A stretch of DNA of 64,000 bases, taken from assembly GCA_035487155.1 (NCBI GenBank), contig DATHMK010000058.1, forward strand, positions 1 to 64,000. Direction: 5' to 3'. Origin of the DNA: DAIDKA01 sp035487155 (GTDB lineage Bacteria; Pseudomonadota; Gammaproteobacteria; Steroidobacterales; Steroidobacteraceae). Of this stretch, positions 35,095-43,054 are shown piece by piece. A program made the position numbers and the translations under genes. Under the pieces are notes generated by a model that ran no database searches, was not told where the DNA came from, and saw only the letters and a program-made list of their open reading frames with translations. Within the stretch, counting starts at the first letter, position 1; every line of letters starts with the position of its first letter.

Positions 35095-35924
35095 ACACGG
35101 TGGTGCGCGAAACCCGTCGCATTGTGCTCGACGGTGGCGTCGTGGAGATGCAGCGCCACGGCAACAGGTTGGTCGCACCGGATGGCCGGCAAATTGATTG
35201 TGATGCAGCGGTGCACTTGCCGCCGGTTGAGCCAAGCAAGATCCTCTGCGCGCACCTGAACTACCGCAACCGGGTGGAGGAGCTGAAGACTACCGCAGCT
35301 CCGGCGCCGAACTACTTCTACAAGCCACCCTCCTGCCTGGTTGGGCACCGCAGCGCGGTCATCCGCCCGCGTGGCTGCAGGTTTTTGAACTATGAAGGCG
35401 AAGTGGCCATCGTCGTCGGGCGTACAGCCCGCAACATACGTCGGGCGGAGGCGCAGGACTACATCGCCGGCTACACCCTGGCCAACGACTACGCGCTGCA
35501 CGACTTTCGCGATGCGGATCGCGGCTCGATGGTCAGAGTGAAGGGGGCGGACACGCTCGGCCTGGTCGGGCCCGGACTGGTGCGTGGTTGGCAACCGGCC
35601 GCACAGATTCTTCGAACCTACGTCAACGGGCGCATCGTCCAGGAGTCGAGCCTGGAGGGAATGATTTGGGATATGAGCTATTTGCTCACGGATCTGGCCC
35701 GCATGATGACGCTGCTTCCGGGGGACCTGATTATGACCGGTACGCCCGCGAATTCACGACCCGTCAATCCCGGAGATATCGTAGCGGTGGAGGTTGAAGG
35801 ACTCGGTCGGCTTGAGAACACCATTGTGGAAGGTGAATCGGTAGTCTCAGCCGAGGCCGGATGGCCCCCCGCGGCGTCGGAGAAAGTGCTGGGCGTCGCC
35901 CTGGGTGAGAAACTAAGAGAGTAG
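35091..35924 (+). CDS. Fumarylacetoacetate hydrolase (FAH) family protein
   Basis: The family hydrolyses or isomerises beta-diketo and 2-oxo acids with a divalent metal. The 277-residue product shows LNYRNRVEEL, YKPPSCLVGH, the metal-binding ExE in NYEGEVAIVVGR and the aspartate in NDYALHDFRD, GPGLV and MTGTPANSRPVNPGD. Start TTG 35091 overlaps the previous stop (TTGA); GTG at 35100 or 35103 are alternatives. FAH enzymes usually follow extradiol or gentisate cleavage, so pairing with an intradiol dioxygenase is unusual. Confidence 0.85.
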   Translation: MNTVVRETRRIVLDGGVVEMQRHGNRLVAPDGRQIDCDAAVHLPPVEPSKILCAHLNYRNRVEELKTTAAPAPNYFYKPPSCLVGHRSAVIRPRGCRFLNYEGEVAIVVGRTARNIRRAEAQDYIAGYTLANDYALHDFRDADRGSMVRVKGADTLGLVGPGLVRGWQPAAQILRTYVNGRIVQESSLEGMIWDMSYLLTDLARMMTLLPGDLIMTGTPANSRPVNPGDIVAVEVEGLGRLENTIVEGESVVSAEAGWPPAASEKVLGVALGEKLRE

Positions 35925-36064
35925 CGCTAGGGTGCCGAAGCGCGCAGGGCGCGGCAGGTTGCAATTGGTAGCAAGCGCAGATACCGGCGGCCGGATACGG
36001 TAAGATCGGCTACGTACTCGCTGACGCAACCATTTCCCACTCAAACCAAAGCGCGAGACCTCGA

Positions 36065-36748
36065 ATGACCCCAATACAGCTTATCGTGGCGCTGGTCACG
36101 GATCCGCGTCGCGCCTTCACCGAACTGGAGAAGAATCCGCGGTTTGCGGTGCCGATGCTATTGCTGCTGGTGGCCAATATCGGCGTGATCATCTGGTTCT
36201 ACACAACCATCGATATCGACGCATTCATCAATCAGGTCGTGACCGCGCAGGGACTCAATGGCGCGCAGCGTGCCCAGGCCGCCGCCTTCATGTCACGCAC
36301 CACACTGATGGGTAGTGCGGTGATCGGCGGCGTCCTCGGCCTGTTCATGATCCAGCTCGTGGAAGCCTTCTACTTGTTTTTCATCTACGAGTTTCTTGAC
36401 GTACGACGGTCTTTCCGGCAATGGTTTGCCCTCACCTGGTGGTGCAGTCTGCCGGGTTTGATTACCGCGGTGGCGGCGGCGGTCATGATTTTGTTCAGTC
36501 ATTCCTCCGGTTCGGTCGGCGTTCTATCGCCATTTTCCCTGAACCAGTTGTTCTATCACTTCGACCCTCAGGACAGCGGCTACACGCTGTTGAACAGTAT
36601 TACGCTGGTGCAACCGCTGACCATCCTGTTGACGGTGATCGGTGCGCACACATGGTCTGAGCGCTCTTGGGGGCTGAACGCTGTAGTCGTCATCCTGCCC
36701 CGGCTGCTGTTCTATGGCGCCTGGGGTTGGTTCGTGTTCCTCAGGTGA
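36065..36748 (+). CDS. YIP1-family membrane protein
   Basis: A 227-residue protein with a short N-terminal helix (PIQLIVALVTDPRRAFTELEKNPRF) and about five membrane helices, matching the bacterial YIP1/DUF1282 pattern. No function established. Preceded by 140 bases containing the 11-mer ATTGGTAGCAA seen also before marR. Followed by two short hairpins (36752-36765 and 36782-36796) without a T-run. Confidence 0.75.
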   Translation: MTPIQLIVALVTDPRRAFTELEKNPRFAVPMLLLLVANIGVIIWFYTTIDIDAFINQVVTAQGLNGAQRAQAAAFMSRTTLMGSAVIGGVLGLFMIQLVEAFYLFFIYEFLDVRRSFRQWFALTWWCSLPGLITAVAAAVMILFSHSSGSVGVLSPFSLNQLFYHFDPQDSGYTLLNSITLVQPLTILLTVIGAHTWSERSWGLNAVVVILPRLLFYGAWGWFVFLR

Positions 36749-37044
36749 GCTGGGGAGTCGTCCCCCGACATCCATCGACTCTGCTGCGAAGCAGCACGGT
36801 GGGGCCCCATTCGTGACCGGCCGGTGGCGACAGCGGTTGGCGATAGAACCGCGTCAACGCCGTGAGGTTGTCGTCGTTACAACCGTGGCAATCAGGCGTG
36901 ACGTTCATGTGCCGGATTGAGTGGGGAGTTCTCCAAGCTCAGAAGGGACGTCACTGCGGTGGCAGAGGACGGAATGTAACGGTCTGATGCCCGGCACGCG
37001 GGTTTGCGCATTGCAAATTCGCGCCGGGCTCCTAGGAGCGTGCC

Positions 37045-37656
37045 ATGAAAAAGATCGGCGAGAAGATTCTGTTGATCTATTCCGCGATTGTAAGCACCGC
37101 ATTCGTGGTCACTTTTTTGACGGGCGCCGCGTCCCTCAGCCGACCCACTTTCGATGAGATTCGGGTGCACCGAATGGACATTGTTGAACCCGACGGAACG
37201 TTGCGGATGGTTCTTTCTAACAGCAAGCGGCTTCCCGGCGTAATCGTCAAAGGAAAAGAACAACCGCCAAACGATCGACCTCAGGCGGGTATGCTTTTCT
37301 ACAACGATGAAGGCTCTGAAACCGGCGGCCTGATCTTCGGAGGCCGCAAGAATTCCGATGGCCAGGTCGTGGATTGCTGCGGAAGTCTATCCTTCGACCG
37401 CTATGGCGCCAATCAGATTATCCAGCTCGCAGGCGTGGATGACGTCACGGATCAATTTACCGGAGTCTCCGTCCGGGATTCAAAGCAGCGAATCTGGGTC
37501 GGACGAAAGGCGGATGGCGCCGCGGCGATTTCACTGATGGATGGATCGGGCAGGCCGCGCATTGTCATGAGTGCTCCTGCGTCCGGGAACCCGACCCTCG
37601 AGTTCTTGGATGAGAGTGGCAAGGTTGTCCAGAAGCTGGTGACCGAGGCGAAATAG
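37045..37656 (+). CDS. Hypothetical membrane-anchored protein
   Basis: I do not recognise a named family. The 203-residue product has one N-terminal hydrophobic helix (about 8-28) and then a beta-rich body with repeated motifs of the form D-x-x-G-x-x-R (EPDGTLRMVLSNSKR, VRDSKQRIWVG, DGSGRPRIVM, DESGKVVQKL), possibly an irregular blade-like repeat. AGGAG 6 bases upstream supports the ATG. The preceding 296 bases contain no gene. Confidence 0.6.
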   Translation: MKKIGEKILLIYSAIVSTAFVVTFLTGAASLSRPTFDEIRVHRMDIVEPDGTLRMVLSNSKRLPGVIVKGKEQPPNDRPQAGMLFYNDEGSETGGLIFGGRKNSDGQVVDCCGSLSFDRYGANQIIQLAGVDDVTDQFTGVSVRDSKQRIWVGRKADGAAAISLMDGSGRPRIVMSAPASGNPTLEFLDESGKVVQKLVTEAK

Positions 37657-37761
37657 GAGATGGCTCCTGAGGTAGACGGATGCAGATTGCCCTTGGATAC
37701 TTGAGCGGCAGCTCTTGGAACTGCACAATCAGGATCGCCACAGGACATTCGGACCCAGATC

Positions 37762-38055
37762 ATGGCTAAGGGATATTGGATTTCCGCGTACCGTGCGATA
37801 CGTGACGAAGCGGCGCTGGCAGCGTATGCCAAGCTCGCGGCGCCTGCGCTGCAGGCAGCCGGTGGCCGTTTCCTGGCGCGCGGCCTACCGGCGCGCGTTT
37901 ATGAAAAGGGGCTCGCTCAGCGCACCGTGCTCATCGAGTTCGATAGCGTCGCGCAAGCCATTGCCGCGCATGACAGTCCCGGGTATCAGCAGGCGCTGCG
38001 CGCACTGGGAAACGGGGCCGATCGTGATTTGCGCATTGTCGAGGGGATGGAATGA
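37762..38055 (+). CDS. DUF1330 family protein
   Basis: A 97-residue ferredoxin-like alpha/beta-barrel protein with the DUF1330 pattern: GYWISAYRAIRDEAALAAYAKLAAPALQAAGGRFLARG and VLIEFDSVAQAIAAHDSPGYQQA. Function unknown; family members often sit near catabolic genes. Confidence 0.82.
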   Translation: MAKGYWISAYRAIRDEAALAAYAKLAAPALQAAGGRFLARGLPARVYEKGLAQRTVLIEFDSVAQAIAAHDSPGYQQALRALGNGADRDLRIVEGME

Positions 38056-38220
38056 CCATCGCTCCAGCTAGCGCCGCTGCAACTGTCGGTCAGTAGCAGA
38101 ATCACAGCACCTCAGAGCAGCGCTCGCAAAGCCGCCGTTGCAGCGCGGCACATCGAATTGTCGGTGCGTGACTGCGCGCCCATAATGACAATGTTTGCGC
38201 GACAAGACGAGGATTGGCTG

Positions 38221-38586
38221 GTGAAGAACCGGTTTCGTACATCAATGGGGTTGGCGCTGCTTTTCATGGTTGCCGCGGCACAGGCACACCACGCCTTCTC
38301 GATGTTCGACATGACCAAGACGCTGACTCTGATGGGCACCGTAAAGGAATTCCAGTGGAACAACCCCCACTCCTTCATTCAGCTCCTGGTGCCCGTGGAT
38401 GGTGCGATGCAAGAATGGAGCATAGAGATGGGGAGCCCAATGAATTTGATGCGTATTGGCTGGAAGCCCACGTCACTGCGTGCGGGTGACAAGGTCACGG
38501 TCGTCATTCATCCGGCACGCGAGGTGACCAACAGCGGCAGCTTCATATCTGGCATGGCCTCTGATGGGAAGCGGTTGGGGAACTGA
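38221..38586 (+). CDS. DUF6152 family exported protein, copy 1
   Basis: A 121-residue secreted protein from GTG 38221: signal peptide ending AAAQA, then HHAFSMFDMTKTLTLMGTVKEFQWNNPHSFIQL, EWSIEMGSP and a C-terminal SGMASDGKRLG. The HHAF/NPH histidines after cleavage could bind metal. The longer frame from 38158 would place a non-signal sequence in front. Followed after 18 bases by an exported partner; the same pair recurs at 39454-40607. Confidence 0.75.
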   Translation: MKNRFRTSMGLALLFMVAAAQAHHAFSMFDMTKTLTLMGTVKEFQWNNPHSFIQLLVPVDGAMQEWSIEMGSPMNLMRIGWKPTSLRAGDKVTVVIHPAREVTNSGSFISGMASDGKRLGN

Positions 38587-38604
38587 GTTGAGGGATAGGC
38601 AGTC

Positions 38605-39399
38605 ATGAACCAACTTCGCGGAGCAATCGTGGCTTTGCTGGTGATGGCGGCCTTGGCCCCAACCGCTCAGGCGGCGTTGCCCAACTGGTCCGGGCTTTGG
38701 GAAGGTGTGGGCCTGATACCTGCTGCGTCCGGGGGATTCGCGACGCCCGTTCCTGACATCATCAGGGATTTCGGCAGCCCGCCACCGTATACGCCGGCGG
38801 AGAAAACCAAGTTTCAGGCGCACCTCAAGGCATTTGATGCTGAGTTCTATTCGGACCGTAATCCCTTGAAGCCGCTGTGCATCTTTGGCTTTCCAACCAA
38901 CATGCTTTTCCCCATTCAGTACTTCGAGATTCTGGTTACGAGGCAGGAAACGGCAATCATCCATTCCGGGATAGAAATTCGCCACATCTATACGGATGGG
39001 CGCGCGCAGCCGCCGCGCGAGGAGCTGTGGCCGACGCATTGGGGCAGTTCGGTTGGCCGCTGGGAAGGGAGCACTCTGGTCGTCGATACGATTAGTGCCG
39101 GGGGGAACTTCGCTGCCAATGTTCTCAAACCCGGTGAGAATCTTGTCTGGATCCTCGCGCCCGGACCCCAGATACTTGCCATATTGGATGACCAGGCACA
39201 CTACGTGGAGAGAATCCGGATGGTGGAACCCGGCGTGCTCGAAGATCAGATGACGATCTATGATTCCACCCAATTTATGGCGCCTTGGAAGATCACCCGC
39301 CGCTATCAGCACGTCAAGGGTGTGAGTCGGATGGTCCACGAGGACTGTGAAGGCAACGACCGCAATCCGATCGTCAACGGACGATTCACGCTGAAATAG
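38605..39399 (+). CDS. Exported protein of unknown function, copy 1 of duplicated partner
   Basis: A 264-residue secreted protein with signal peptide (cleavage near AQAAL) and landmarks PNWSGLWEG, LCIFGFPTNM, EIRHIYTDGRAQPP, GRWEGSTLVVDT, LEDQMTIYD and NDRNPIVNGRF. The same landmarks recur in the gene at 39831. I know of no assigned function. It forms a pair with the preceding DUF6152 gene. Confidence 0.65.
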   Translation: MNQLRGAIVALLVMAALAPTAQAALPNWSGLWEGVGLIPAASGGFATPVPDIIRDFGSPPPYTPAEKTKFQAHLKAFDAEFYSDRNPLKPLCIFGFPTNMLFPIQYFEILVTRQETAIIHSGIEIRHIYTDGRAQPPREELWPTHWGSSVGRWEGSTLVVDTISAGGNFAANVLKPGENLVWILAPGPQILAILDDQAHYVERIRMVEPGVLEDQMTIYDSTQFMAPWKITRRYQHVKGVSRMVHEDCEGNDRNPIVNGRFTLK

Positions 39400-39453
39400 T
39401 CCCGACGGGGTCGCGGCATTGCAGCGACCCTGGCCTGAGCGTAGCCTCAAGAC

Positions 39454-39834
39454 ATGTGGCGTCTCGTCAGCAGCGGACTCGCGCTTCTATTGGTCGCCCA
39501 GTCGGGTGCCGCCCACCATTCGGGCGCGATGTTCGACAGCCAGAAATCGCTCACCCTGCAGGGAACTGTGAAATTGTTTCAGTGGACCAATCCGCACTGC
39601 TGGATTCAGCTGCTTGTTCAAGCTCCGGCGCCAGCGGCGGAATGGAGCATCGAGATGGGATCCACGGGCAACCTGTATCGCAACGGCTGGCGCAGCAGTA
39701 CGCTGACAGCAGGTGAGAAGATCACGGTTACCCTACATCCGGTCCGCGATGGTACGGCGGCTGGACAATTCATTTCGGCGACCGCGGCGGACGGCTCGTC
39801 CCTTGGGCGGCCTTCGCGGACGGCGCCTCCATGA
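39454..39834 (+). CDS. DUF6152 family exported protein, copy 2
   Basis: A 126-residue paralogue of the gene at 38221: signal peptide, HHSGAMFDSQKSLTLQGTVKLFQWTNPHCWIQL, EWSIEMGSTG and a C-terminal SATAADGSSLG. Its stop overlaps the start of the next gene (ATGA), so the second cassette is more tightly coupled than the first. Confidence 0.75.
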   Translation: MWRLVSSGLALLLVAQSGAAHHSGAMFDSQKSLTLQGTVKLFQWTNPHCWIQLLVQAPAPAAEWSIEMGSTGNLYRNGWRSSTLTAGEKITVTLHPVRDGTAAGQFISATAADGSSLGRPSRTAPP

Positions 39835-40607
39835 GATGGGCTGCCATAGTGTGGCTCAGTGCAGTCCTCGGCGCCTCTGCCGCTGCAGCGGCCCTGAATT
39901 CGTCGCAGCGCGTGCGCGCCTTTGCGGCTCTGCCGGATTGGACCGGATTGTGGCAAACGGAAGCTGCGCGGGCCTTCAACAGCCTGAGCGGAAAAGCCGC
40001 TGGCAACGAGTATGAGGCGATCAACAGGTACGTGCAGCTCGTCGGTCCCGCCCCGTACACCGAGGCGTGGGGCAAGAAGCTACGGGCCGACCTCGCCACT
40101 CCAGCGGCGGCCGCAGGCGCGAGCAATGCCAAGCTTTGCACCTATGGATTCCCGATCATCATGGACGTGTTCCAACTCTTTCAGGCGGTCGTCACGCCGG
40201 AGGAAACACTATTCGTGTTCGACGACGGCGAGGTACGCCACATTTACACGGACGGCCGGCGACATCCCGCAAAGGACGACCTGTGGCCGACTGCGATGGG
40301 CGACTCGGTGGGACACTGGCAGGGTGACACGCTCATTGTCGACACTGTGGCACGAACTGCGGGGTCTCTCGGAATTGGGCCGAACACACTCAGCGCTCAA
40401 GCGCATTTCACCGAGCGTGTACGGCGACTCGACAAGAATGACCTCGAGGATCAGATGACGATCGAGGACCCAACTGCCTTCACGCATCCTTGGAAACTGA
40501 CCATCCATTACACGCGTGCCGCCGACCTTGACCGCATGCTGCCCTGGGATTGTGCCAACGACCGCAATCCGGTCGTGAACGGAAAAATATCAGTTGCTCC
40601 TCCTTGA
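39831..40607 (+). CDS. Exported protein of unknown function, copy 2 of duplicated partner
   Basis: A 258-residue paralogue of the gene at 38605, with PDWTGLWQ, LCTYGFPIIM, EVRHIYTDGRRHP, GHWQGDTLIVDT, LEDQMTIED and NDRNPVVNGK. Divergence between the copies is large outside these landmarks, so the duplication is not recent. Confidence 0.65.
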   Translation: MRWAAIVWLSAVLGASAAAAALNSSQRVRAFAALPDWTGLWQTEAARAFNSLSGKAAGNEYEAINRYVQLVGPAPYTEAWGKKLRADLATPAAAAGASNAKLCTYGFPIIMDVFQLFQAVVTPEETLFVFDDGEVRHIYTDGRRHPAKDDLWPTAMGDSVGHWQGDTLIVDTVARTAGSLGIGPNTLSAQAHFTERVRRLDKNDLEDQMTIEDPTAFTHPWKLTIHYTRAADLDRMLPWDCANDRNPVVNGKISVAPP

Positions 40608-40620
40608 GTCTGCGCCCTAC

Positions 40621-40634
40621 GCGCTCTTGAGCGC
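40621..40634. terminator. Palindrome between convergent genes, possible bidirectional terminator
   Basis: GCGCTC-TT-GAGCGC lies in the 58-base gap between the second exported partner and lysR, which converge here. There is no T-run and the loop is only two bases, so the terminator reading is weak. Confidence 0.25.
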
Positions 40635-40665
40635 CATTGGCGGGGCTGACCGGTGCGAGGCGGGC

Positions 40666-41592
40666 TCATATGCCTGTGAGCCGGGTTTCGACCGCCGCGC
40701 AACTCTCGGCGCAGAAATCTAGGAATGCCTCAACCGCCGCGGGTGGCAGACGGCGGGATGGCCGAACGGCGTAGAGCGGAAATGTTTCGCCGGGCCAATC
40801 CGCAAATAATTCGATCAAGTCGCCGTTAGCGATCAGCGGTTCAACGCCGAGTGCCAGGACCTGCGCAATGCCGGCGCCGGCAAGGCAGGCGCCCACCATG
40901 GTATCGACGTCCGTCAGTGTCAGACGGCCGGATGTTTCGACGCGCACGATTTCCCTGCCGCGATGAAATTCCCATTGGAAGGGTTTCCCGCGCTGCGGAT
41001 CGATGAACTGGATGCAGTCGTGTTCGGCGAGCTTCTCCGGTCGCTTGGGGCGGGAATGCCTTTTGAGATAGGAGGGGGACGCCACGGTCAGCACGCGGGT
41101 TTCCAGCAGCCGCCTGGTCGTCATGCTTGATGTTGGCTGTGGTCCGAAGCGCACTGCGACATCTATACCTTCCGCAACGAGGTTGCCCGCATCGGGCAGC
41201 AGCACCGATATCAGTTGGAGTTCAGGGTAGCGTTCCTTGAATTCCGGCAATCGCGGGGCCAGCACATGGCGGGAGAAGAGCGGATTGAGGCTCACTCGTA
41301 AGGCACCGCGAGCCGTCACCGCCGCCCCCGAAACCACATTGGCGGCTTCCTCAATGCCGGAAAGATGCGGCGCGGCCAACTCGTAGAGCCGGGCGCCTTC
41401 CCCGGTGAGATGAAGCGCCCGGGTCGTGCGATCCAGCAGCCGCAGTCCCATGCGCTTTTCCAGGCGCGAGACGGCCCGGCTCACCCCAGAGGCGGACAGC
41501 CCCAATGCATCACCGGCCCGGGTGAAGCTACCGGTCTCAACCACGGCCGCCAATACGCTCATGCCCGAAAGCAGCCTGCCATCGAAGCTCAT
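40666..41592 (-). CDS. LysR family transcriptional regulator
   Basis: A 308-residue regulator with N-terminal winged helix (AVVETGSFTRAGDALGLSASGVSRAVSRLEKRMGLRLLDRTTR) and a substrate-binding co-inducer domain (RGALRVSLNPLFSRHVLAPRLPEFKERYPEL). Divergent from an amidohydrolase-MFS-SDR set across 118 bases, the classic LysR arrangement, so it probably controls that set. A GCAA-N7-TTGC site sits in the gap. Confidence 0.92.
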   Translation of the reverse strand: MSFDGRLLSGMSVLAAVVETGSFTRAGDALGLSASGVSRAVSRLEKRMGLRLLDRTTRALHLTGEGARLYELAAPHLSGIEEAANVVSGAAVTARGALRVSLNPLFSRHVLAPRLPEFKERYPELQLISVLLPDAGNLVAEGIDVAVRFGPQPTSSMTTRRLLETRVLTVASPSYLKRHSRPKRPEKLAEHDCIQFIDPQRGKPFQWEFHRGREIVRVETSGRLTLTDVDTMVGACLAGAGIAQVLALGVEPLIANGDLIELFADWPGETFPLYAVRPSRRLPPAAVEAFLDFCAESCAAVETRLTGI

Positions 41593-41613
41593 CGTGCGTT
41601 CCTTTGACTTTTA

Positions 41614-41628
41614 GCAACAATGAATTGC
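41614..41628. promoter_or_regulatory. LysR-type box between lysR and amidohydrolase gene
   Basis: GCAA-CAATGAA-TTGC is a 15-bp dyad with perfect 4-bp arms (inner CAATGAATTG also palindromic), similar in size to T-N11-A LysR boxes. It lies 22 bases upstream of the lysR start and about 80 bases before the amidohydrolase. Confidence 0.45.
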
Positions 41629-41710
41629 GTACCACCATCTTAATCAAAAATGAATAGGAATCTACCTTAGCCACATCGGCCCGCCAGCAGTCAATCCAAA
41701 GGAGCACGCC

Positions 41711-43054
41711 ATGTCTGACACCGCCCGCACCCTCTTCAAGGGCGGCACCATCGTGACGATGGATGCCAACATCCCCAATCTCGCGACCGGTGATGTCCTG
41801 GTCGAAGGTGATCGCATCGTGGCCGTCGCGGCCAACGTGGCCGCCGCGGGCGCCCAGGTGATTGATGCCGCGGGCAACATCGTGCTGCCGGGTCTGATCG
41901 ATGCGCACCATCACGCCTGGCTCGGGGTGATGCGCCGCCTCATGCCCGATGTTGACGATTTATTCGCCTACATCGATGTGGTCGCGGAAAAGCTCGGGGC
42001 GCATTACCGCCCGATCGACATGTACGTGAGCACCAAGCTCACGGCGGCCGCCTGCCTCGATGCGGGCATCACGACGATCATCGATGCATGCCACAGCTCG
42101 CGCAGCCCTGACCACACCGATGCGGCCCTCGAGTCCTTGGAATCAGTGGGTATCCGGGCGCTGCACATGGTCGGAGCGGCCATGGACAAAGCGGCACCTA
42201 CCGAGCATCTGCCGCGCGATCTCGAACGCCTGGCGCTGGACTGGAACACATCCAATAGCCTGGTGCGTGTCGGCCTGTTCGGCCAACTCAAGCTTGACTG
42301 GTGGAAGGTCGCCCGCGGCCTGGATATGCAGATTCTGACCGAGTTCATCGGCGATCTCGCCAAGCTCGGCCCGCAATTTGCAGAACCTGGAGTTCTGGGG
42401 CCGCACAACATCTTCAATCACTGCACGCGCGTGCCTGAGGATACCTGGAAGCTGTTCGCGGACGCGGGCGTCAATATCACCGTCAATCCCCGCTCGGACG
42501 CGCTGTTCGGATTCGACGATGATGGCTTTGCGTATCAAAAAGCGATTGACCACGGATTGATGCCGGCACTCGGCATCGACTTGGACACCGCTTTCGGCAG
42601 CGACATGTTCGGCGAGATGCACGCGCTGTTCGGCCAGCAGCGCGCGGCGATGCGTTATCGCCGCTTCCGCGGGCAGGCTGGAACACCCGCTCCAATCCTG
42701 GTGGAGGACGTGCTGCGGGCTGCCACTGTCCACGGCGCGTCCGCCGCGGGGCTGAATAGCTCAATCGGTACGCTAACACCGGGTAAGCAGGCCGACATCA
42801 TCATGCTGCGGACCAACGGAGTCGCCGTATTCCCGGTGAGCAACGCCATCGGCACCATCGTCCAGGCGGTCGAGCGCTCCGATGTGGATACCGTCATGGT
42901 CGCGGGCCGGCTCCGGAAGCGGGGTGGCCGGTTGATCGGCATAGATACCGAAAAACTCAACGCCGAAGCGGTCGCCTCGCGCGACTATCTGCTCGATGCC
43001 AGCGGCTACCGCGCCAGCCTATTCGGGAAATCCTCTGCTGCGGCTGTTCTGTGA
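41711..43054 (+). CDS. Amidohydrolase (chlorohydrolase/cytosine deaminase-like)
   Basis: Metal-dependent hydrolase or deaminase of the amidohydrolase superfamily. The 447-residue product has the composite N-terminal beta domain, LPGLIDAHHHAWLG (metal ligands), a GPHNIFNHCTRV segment in place of the usual H-x-x-E region, GIDLDTAFGSDMFGEMHALF with the likely metal Asp, and TPGKQADIIML at the C-terminus. This is the ATZ/TRZ and hydroxyatrazine-like branch; the substrate cannot be stated. First gene of a likely operon opposite lysR. Confidence 0.82.
   Translation: MSDTARTLFKGGTIVTMDANIPNLATGDVLVEGDRIVAVAANVAAAGAQVIDAAGNIVLPGLIDAHHHAWLGVMRRLMPDVDDLFAYIDVVAEKLGAHYRPIDMYVSTKLTAAACLDAGITTIIDACHSSRSPDHTDAALESLESVGIRALHMVGAAMDKAAPTEHLPRDLERLALDWNTSNSLVRVGLFGQLKLDWWKVARGLDMQILTEFIGDLAKLGPQFAEPGVLGPHNIFNHCTRVPEDTWKLFADAGVNITVNPRSDALFGFDDDGFAYQKAIDHGLMPALGIDLDTAFGSDMFGEMHALFGQQRAAMRYRRFRGQAGTPAPILVEDVLRAATVHGASAAGLNSSIGTLTPGKQADIIMLRTNGVAVFPVSNAIGTIVQAVERSDVDTVMVAGRLRKRGGRLIGIDTEKLNAEAVASRDYLLDASGYRASLFGKSSAAAVL

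Noticed and set aside
36752..36796. Pair of short hairpins after the YIP1 gene as terminator
   Set aside because: Stems of 5 and 6 bp and no T-run; kept only as a remark under the gene.
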